Shown one piece after another: positions 59,237-64,000 of a DNA stretch of 64,000 nucleotides. The DNA is from Margaritifera margaritifera (lineage: Eukaryota; Mollusca; Bivalvia; Unionida; Margaritiferidae). The position numbers were made by a program, and so were the translations under genes. The first letter of the stretch is position 1; each line of letters begins with the position of its first letter. The notes under the pieces were generated by a model that worked only from the letters and a program-made list of their open reading frames with translations, had not been told where the DNA came from and made no database searches. The DNA lies in assembly GCA_029931535.1 (NCBI GenBank), contig JAQPZY010001157.1:1048001-1112000 (forward strand), written 5' to 3'.

Positions 59237-60258
59237 CTGTGAAAAAAGGTGGAAAACAAGTTTTCAGTGCTACCCACACATATTTATTTCTTTACAATCC
59301 AATTGCAGAATATATTAAAAAAATATAATTTTTCAAAATCACAGTTTGCAAGGTATTTGACAATGCTTCGCCCAAGTGAGGTGTAAACAGTTTGCAAACA
59401 CCTCTGTTGGGCAGCTAAAAGATCGCAAATAGTTTCTTAGTAATGAAAATCTTTTGCAAATAGGTAATTAGAAGAAGAAAAAAAACCATCCAGTTGTCAA
59501 CTAGACTAAGCTACAGTTCACTAGCAAGAATGTAAACATTTTTAACACTGCTATTATTTAGCAAATACACATTTGGACTTTTCCCAGTTGTCAAAGCTAC
59601 AGTGCACTAGCAAGATTTTTGCAAACAAGGATCTAACATTTTTTAACACTGCAATTATTTAGCAAGCACACAATTTGACCTTTCAGATACCCACATATTT
59701 GATATGATACTCTGAACCCTGGATTAGAAACCTTAGTTTAATCAGTAAATCATCTTATGACAATATCAAATACCATCCAGGACTGTACACATTTTGCTCC
59801 AAGCCACTTGTCCAGGGCAAATGACTTAGGAAAAGTTATTTGTCCATACCACCCAGCTTCCACTGTAGCACAATGAGTACATCGATTGTCTATGGAGTAA
59901 ATATGACTTATAATGCCTGGGGTAAATGAGGTCTTTGTATTTTAATAAGTTACTAGTATTTTCTGGAGGGGTTAATTCTATAGTCATTGTAAAGGTTCTT
60001 ATTATTTGTCGCTTTATTGATATTGCAGTTATTATACCTAAACACCATGAAAGTGCCACTCTCAGAGATCATAATATCTGTTATAACTGAGTTAATGCAT
60101 TTATGTCACGTCTGAATTAAGCATTTGGCTCTTGTCTCTGAATACATTTATTATATGTCTGTATGAGTTCATTCTGTCTTTTGATTTAACTGGTACATAT
60201 ATATTCCATATTTACCCAAGGCCTGATCAGAACCGCTACAGTCTTTATTACAACTAAA

Positions 60259-60295
<37 letters not shown>

Positions 60296-60797
60296 CTTTA
60301 TTTAAGGAGGGTGACACAATTAGCTGAAGAACTAATCAACCTCGAGGCCCTCATACAAAGGAACATATTTATATACAGACACACACTTATACACACACAT
60401 ATACATACATATACATAGCAGCATGCATATACGACAAAATATTCACATTCTTTCCTTTCTCTCCACCATACGGACACTCATTCATACATATTAAACCACA
60501 TAGTCAATATACACACAATATGCAATTAGTGGATATGTTAACATCTTCACTAATATAAACGTGAATGTTTTAAGATAAGTGTATACTTTATTGCAATATC
60601 AAATTATTTTGAGATCAATGCAGTAATACTTTAACAAGAACACTGAATAAAGAGTAAAATACATCTACAGCCATTGTTGGCATCTGTCATTTTGAATTTT
60701 TGAACCCGCAGAATTTCTTTCTTGAAAACTGGCCCTTCTGCACAGTCCTGTTATGAGAGCACTTATATTGTGATACTGCATTTTGCTGGCAGGAGAG
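59237..60797. other. Upstream intron of the receptor gene; (AAT)n microsatellite
   Basis: (AAT)n of about 11 units at 60,260-60,293. A direct repeat at 59,500-59,560 and 59,580-59,640 (GCTACAGTGCACTAGCAAGA and TTTTTAACACTGC). No Ig exon seen. Confidence 0.4.
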
Positions 60798-63285
60798 CAG
60801 TGTTTTCCAATGGATTTTAAAATTGGAGGTCCTATGGACTTTGGTAAATTAGGGGTCAAAAGCACAGTTTTGGGGTTCAAAAGGGAGAAAAGATAATTTT
60901 GGCAAGCATATATGAAATTTCAAAGAAAACAACCCCAAAAATCAATGAACACCTAATGTGTTTCTTTTGCCTTTTTATTATTATTTTTTTTCATCCTAAT
61001 TAGATTAATCTCGAAAGGTAGCAACACTTTGTACATATTTAAATTCACAGATGTCTACTATTGGACAGCTGAATAAGCCAGTTTATTTTCTCCTTGTTTT
61101 CATGTTACCAAAAAGCTCTAGCTACAGCCAGAAAATCCATTTCATGAAGGGGAGGACAAACCTTATCGTCAAAAGTCTGTTAAGCTTCTTAGTTTTCAGC
61201 CTGTTTCTAAGTTTTGTTTTTGTTGACATTTTGTTGAGAAAATTCCCTTTCATAAGGTGAACTGGATACAGGGATTACAACAGCAACTGAAGCCAACTTG
61301 ACAAGATCAGGATACACATCAGTGTATTCCTCAATACAAAATTCAATAAATCCTTCAAAGTCTAGCACATTTCTATATGATACAGCCAAATGCTTCTCCA
61401 TAGGTACTGGTCATCTTGAATCTGCACACTTTTGTAATTATTCTTCTGACCATTTCCTGGTACATTAGAATGTTTATTGAATACTTCATTGACAGTATAA
61501 GAACCCTGCCTCATTGTTTCAAAAGTATTTGCAGCTGTATCAACATTATGTCTGATAGATGACAAAATCACTTGGTCTTTATGTAATGTTAAACTTAAAA
61601 TCCCAATAAAAGAATGTCAATGAGAAGAGCTGTTACTAGCAAAAAAGGTGAGGTAGCAACAAATTTCCAAATGCCTCTAGATTTACCAGTAATGTCGTTA
61701 TCATCTTCAAGTGACAGGACAATGGCATCAAAATATTTACAAATCATTTTGACAGCACTTTCAACTGAAAGCCATCTTACTGATGTACCCTCTGGTGCTT
61801 GTTGCAGAATTCCATGAAGTAATTATTGCAATTCTCTTATTGTATCATAAAGAACCTAAAAATCAGAATCAAGATTTTGAATATATTGTCCATAATCCTC
61901 TGTATACTTCATACACAGCCAGATTCAATCTGTGTGCAATACAATGAACTTGCACCAATTTGTTATTGTTTTCATCTGATCCCAAGACCATTATGACACC
62001 CTAACATGATATGCTCCATCTGTACCTAGCCGCATTATAGATGAATAATCATTATTTTTTACAATGCCATCTTCATCTAAAATTTCACAAAGAGCAGTTT
62101 TAGTACCTTCTGTAGTGCAATCAATATGTTTGTTACCACAAATCAAACACAAATTGTGCCGTTCTCCAAATATCTTATGTAAATAACAAGCTTTTTCTCT
62201 ACAGAAATGTCAATTGTTTCATCCAGTATGATACCTACACAAGAGACTGTTCTGTATTGTCATATAGGGCAGTTGTTGCAGCTGTTGTGGTGGTTTGGCA
62301 GCTACATTGGGAAATTAGCAAGTAGAGCAAACAAACAAACTTTTAGGCTACATATTTAATGTTTACCTTTCACTACACCAAATTCAAATTCTCCTCCTGA
62401 ATACCAATGCTGCCCTCTAATATATCAAGCTATCAGACTTCACAGAAGACATCCTGATATCATATTTCTCTAACTGTCTTGAGTACTTCTGATGTAGAAA
62501 TCTGTGTTTCCTATGTTGAACTAAACCTTTAATTTCTCAATAATAATTTGTCTAGAAGTTGATTTGTTAACATGTACATGATTACTACATCTCAGATAGA
62601 ATCCCACTCACTTTCAACCTCTGTAACAAAATATAAATGTGAAATAAATGTGCTTTAAGTGTAGAGGCCTGGCAAAGATTATCAAAGTTTAAGTATAAAA
62701 TTTATATTTCCTTTAAAACTATTTAGAAGTTACTGTTGCTAATTAGAGCCAATCAATCTACTATTATGTCTCTAATATTATCAATATTTGCAACATCTAA
62801 AGTTTATGTTAAGAACTGTAGCCCTTTAATTAATTCACATAAACAAACAGGCCTGTTTTCTCTACTACATAGGCCAGACAGAGCTCACCTAAGAAACAAA
62901 AGGATTGATGTCCATAGGGTTTAGGGTGAGTGTGCTGTAAAGATTCTGCTTGTATATTTTAGACTGCAGAAGCAGCAAATTTCTTGAAATGTGGATTCTA
63001 ATCAATGTGACTATGTAAAAAACTAGAAAAATTGGAAACAGTTAAATCACATCAATTGTCCATACAACACAGTTCCTATTTCAGAAATAACTTCTGGCTT
63101 TGTATAATAGTCATCAGCAGAACTGCAACCATTTGCCTTTTGAAGTTCCAACAACTCCGGGAAAACATTTGCTGCAATGCCGTTTTTTGACACAATATAT
63201 ACCGTTTGCAACTGTGATATATGTCTATAAGTTTGAATCGCACTTTTAAGTAATAAGAAAGTGAACTGAAAAATTTAAATTCCAA
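60798..63285 (-). pseudogene. hAT transposase relic, split by a solo LTR
   Basis: Minus strand from 63,285: NGIAANVFPELLELQKANG and DDYYTKPEVISE (63,230-63,080); then the LTR (63,069-62,275); then LDETIDISVEKKLVIYIRYL (about 62,235-62,175), LGTDGAYHVR (near 62,030), NLAVYEVY-type text (61,930), GTSVRWLSVESAVKMICKYF (61,790-61,735) and the dimerisation end YPDLVKLASVAVVIPVSSSP (61,315-61,255). These are in hAT order, of the ZNF862/KIAA1586-like branch. Stops throughout. CAGTGTTTTCC at 60,798 is a plausible terminal repeat; the other end was not found. Confidence 0.7.
62275..63069 (-). mobile_element. Solo LTR, 795 bp, same family as 37,195-38,038
   Basis: On the minus strand it begins TGTTGTATGG and ends GCAACA. 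CAGT (plus) occurs at both borders, 62,271-62,274 and 63,070-63,073, a 4-bp target duplication. Shared words with the first copy, in the same order, include GATTTAACTGTTTCCA, AGAAATTTGCTGCTTC, ACAAGCAGAATCTTTACAGC, GGCTCTAATTAGCAA, AGTAATCATGTACATGTTAA and TCTGGTGTAGTGA-type text. It lies inside the hAT coding region. Confidence 0.82.
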
Positions 63286-63288
63286 GAA

Positions 63289-63475
63289 ATCGACTGGGGT
63301 GGATCAGATAGGTCCATCCGTCTTAAATAAATGTGCTGATATTATTGCTCCATCTCTTACCTATATAATTAATCAAAGCATTACTAAGGGAATCTTCCCA
63401 TCTCAACTGAAGGATGCCAAGTTTATGCTTGTTTATAAAAAGGGTTCAAAATCAAATCCAGATAATTATCGTTGA
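63289..63475 (+). pseudogene. LINE reverse-transcriptase scrap
   Basis: Sixty-two open codons from KSTGVDQIGPSVLNKC through APSLTYIINQSITKGIFPSQ to VYKKGSKSNPDNYR, then TGA. This is the N-terminal fingers region of a non-LTR RT (GxDxI.. and P.YKKG....NYRPI boxes). It is a different family from the 19-21 kb LINE, and starts abruptly at the edge of the hAT relic. Confidence 0.75.
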
Positions 63476-63599
63476 CGCTTATAATAGTTATAGGAAGAGG
63501 GAATCAACTATGACTTGATTGGATTAACTTTTGATCAGATATCAGCGTTTTTTCTGGTTGCCCATCAAATTGTAATCAATTAGACAAAACTGGAGAAAA

Positions 63600-63898
63600 T
63601 ATGGTGACCCATAATGCCTGTTGTCAGAGGTAAGTGGACAAACTTTAATTGTTTTAATTTGTGATTAATTTGCTTCAATCAGTGAAACGTAAAAAAATTA
63701 TGGTGTTTTAATCAATGTATCAGTGAGTACGAATTTACCATTAAAAAATTCTGGTGTTTTAATTATTGTATCAATAAGTAAGAATTTACCGAACATTACG
63801 CTCAGTGATTTATTTCGTGCTTTGTAATTACTCAACAATGAATAACAAGATGGAATAATTTTGTAATATTAGATGTATTTGTGAACTGTTTAATCACA
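63600..63898 (+). repeat. Dispersed repeat with internal 50-bp duplication
   Basis: AAATTATGGTGTTTTAATCA and TCAGTGAGTACGAATTTACC (63,696-63,740) recur as AAATTCTGGTGTTTTAATTA and TCAATAAGTAAGAATTTACC (63,747-63,790). The whole stretch resembles 45,150-45,300 in reverse orientation. It may be the 5' flank of a transposon that continues past the window. Confidence 0.5.
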
Positions 63899-64000
63899 AT
63901 GGCTCAAAGAAGTATATTTTCTTTTCTGTCTCAGTCTCAGAAATTACAAGCTAGTGATGATCATTCCGACCCTCACACTCCAAAGAAACAGGAATTTAGT
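63899..64000 (+). CDS. Start of an unidentified ORF, truncated by window end
   Basis: An ATG at 63,899 and 34 open codons to the window edge, beginning MAQRSIFSFLSQSQK and continuing Ser/Asp/Lys-rich. The upstream sequence is a dispersed repeat, and short N-termini of this kind (MxxxSIxSFF) occur in hAT/ZMYM-type transposases, so a transposon gene is the likelier reading. Too short to name. Confidence 0.35.
   Translation, partial: MAQRSIFSFLSQSQKLQASDDHSDPHTPKKQEFS

Noticed and set aside
45150..63838. Inverted repeats as the TIRs of one giant Polinton
   Set aside because: The interval includes a well-supported host Ig exon, a minisatellite and a hAT relic, and the repeat sits directly upstream of a separate ORF at 63.9 kb.

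Overview
The window is AT-rich, intron-dominated, repeat-laden animal DNA with no bacterial-style gene packing. The repeats point to a marine lophotrochozoan, most likely a mollusc: arrays built round CTTTGACCTTTTGACC, arrays of about 146 bp ('AAGATGGC..CCATATTGGATGTCAGATCGGC'-type) with conserved ends like bivalve pearl elements, and DIRS, hAT, piggyBac, RT-type LINE and Polinton-like relics. The organism call is inference; nothing here identifies a species.

Host gene. One gene can be supported, on the minus strand across at least 56 kb. Six exons were read directly, each with good splice sites, and all six stay in one frame: Ig-like domain (59,236-58,844), Ser/Thr stalk (36,225-36,187), transmembrane exon (28,049-27,930), a 25-nt microexon (27,467-27,443), a proline-rich tail exon (15,158-15,110) and the terminal exon (3,440-3,264). 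The terminal exon has two ITIM-type tyrosine motifs. The gene therefore looks like a type I Ig-superfamily receptor with an inhibitory-type tail. Its 5' exons lie beyond 64,000.

Intron contents from low to high coordinate. 3.4-15.1 kb: a 37-42 bp minisatellite, two 146-bp-unit arrays (the second split by a hAT copy) and a tRNA-derived SINE head. 15.2-27.4 kb: an interspersed tandem repeat, a pogo-like MITE, and an approximately 900-bp fold-back palindrome into which a 5'-truncated LINE inserted with an 11-bp target duplication. A hAT element with 16-bp TIRs follows, itself carrying a piggyBac-type insertion at TTAA. 28-36 kb: DIRS-like tyrosine-recombinase and gag relics and two more 146-bp arrays. 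36.2-58.8 kb: a solo LTR, a YqaJ-type exonuclease relic, nested duplications, and the decayed Polinton/adintovirus-like block at 46.3-54.24 kb. Beyond the Ig exon: a hAT transposase relic split by a second solo LTR of the same family, a LINE scrap, and the first codons of an unidentified ORF.

The most unusual part is the 46.3-54.24 kb block. Its plus strand encodes an A32-like packaging ATPase, a hypothetical protein, a penton-like minor capsid protein, a small Gly/Ala-type virion protein and a major capsid protein, closely packed. The minus strand, diverging from a (TA)n spacer, encodes a phage-tail-fibre-like protein with repeated DAxxKxYxD motifs, further hypothetical proteins and one intact two-TM ORF. 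I found no PolB, integrase or protease beside it; an exonuclease relic lies 5 kb to the left. Almost every gene is broken, so this is a fossil virus-like element, not an active one.
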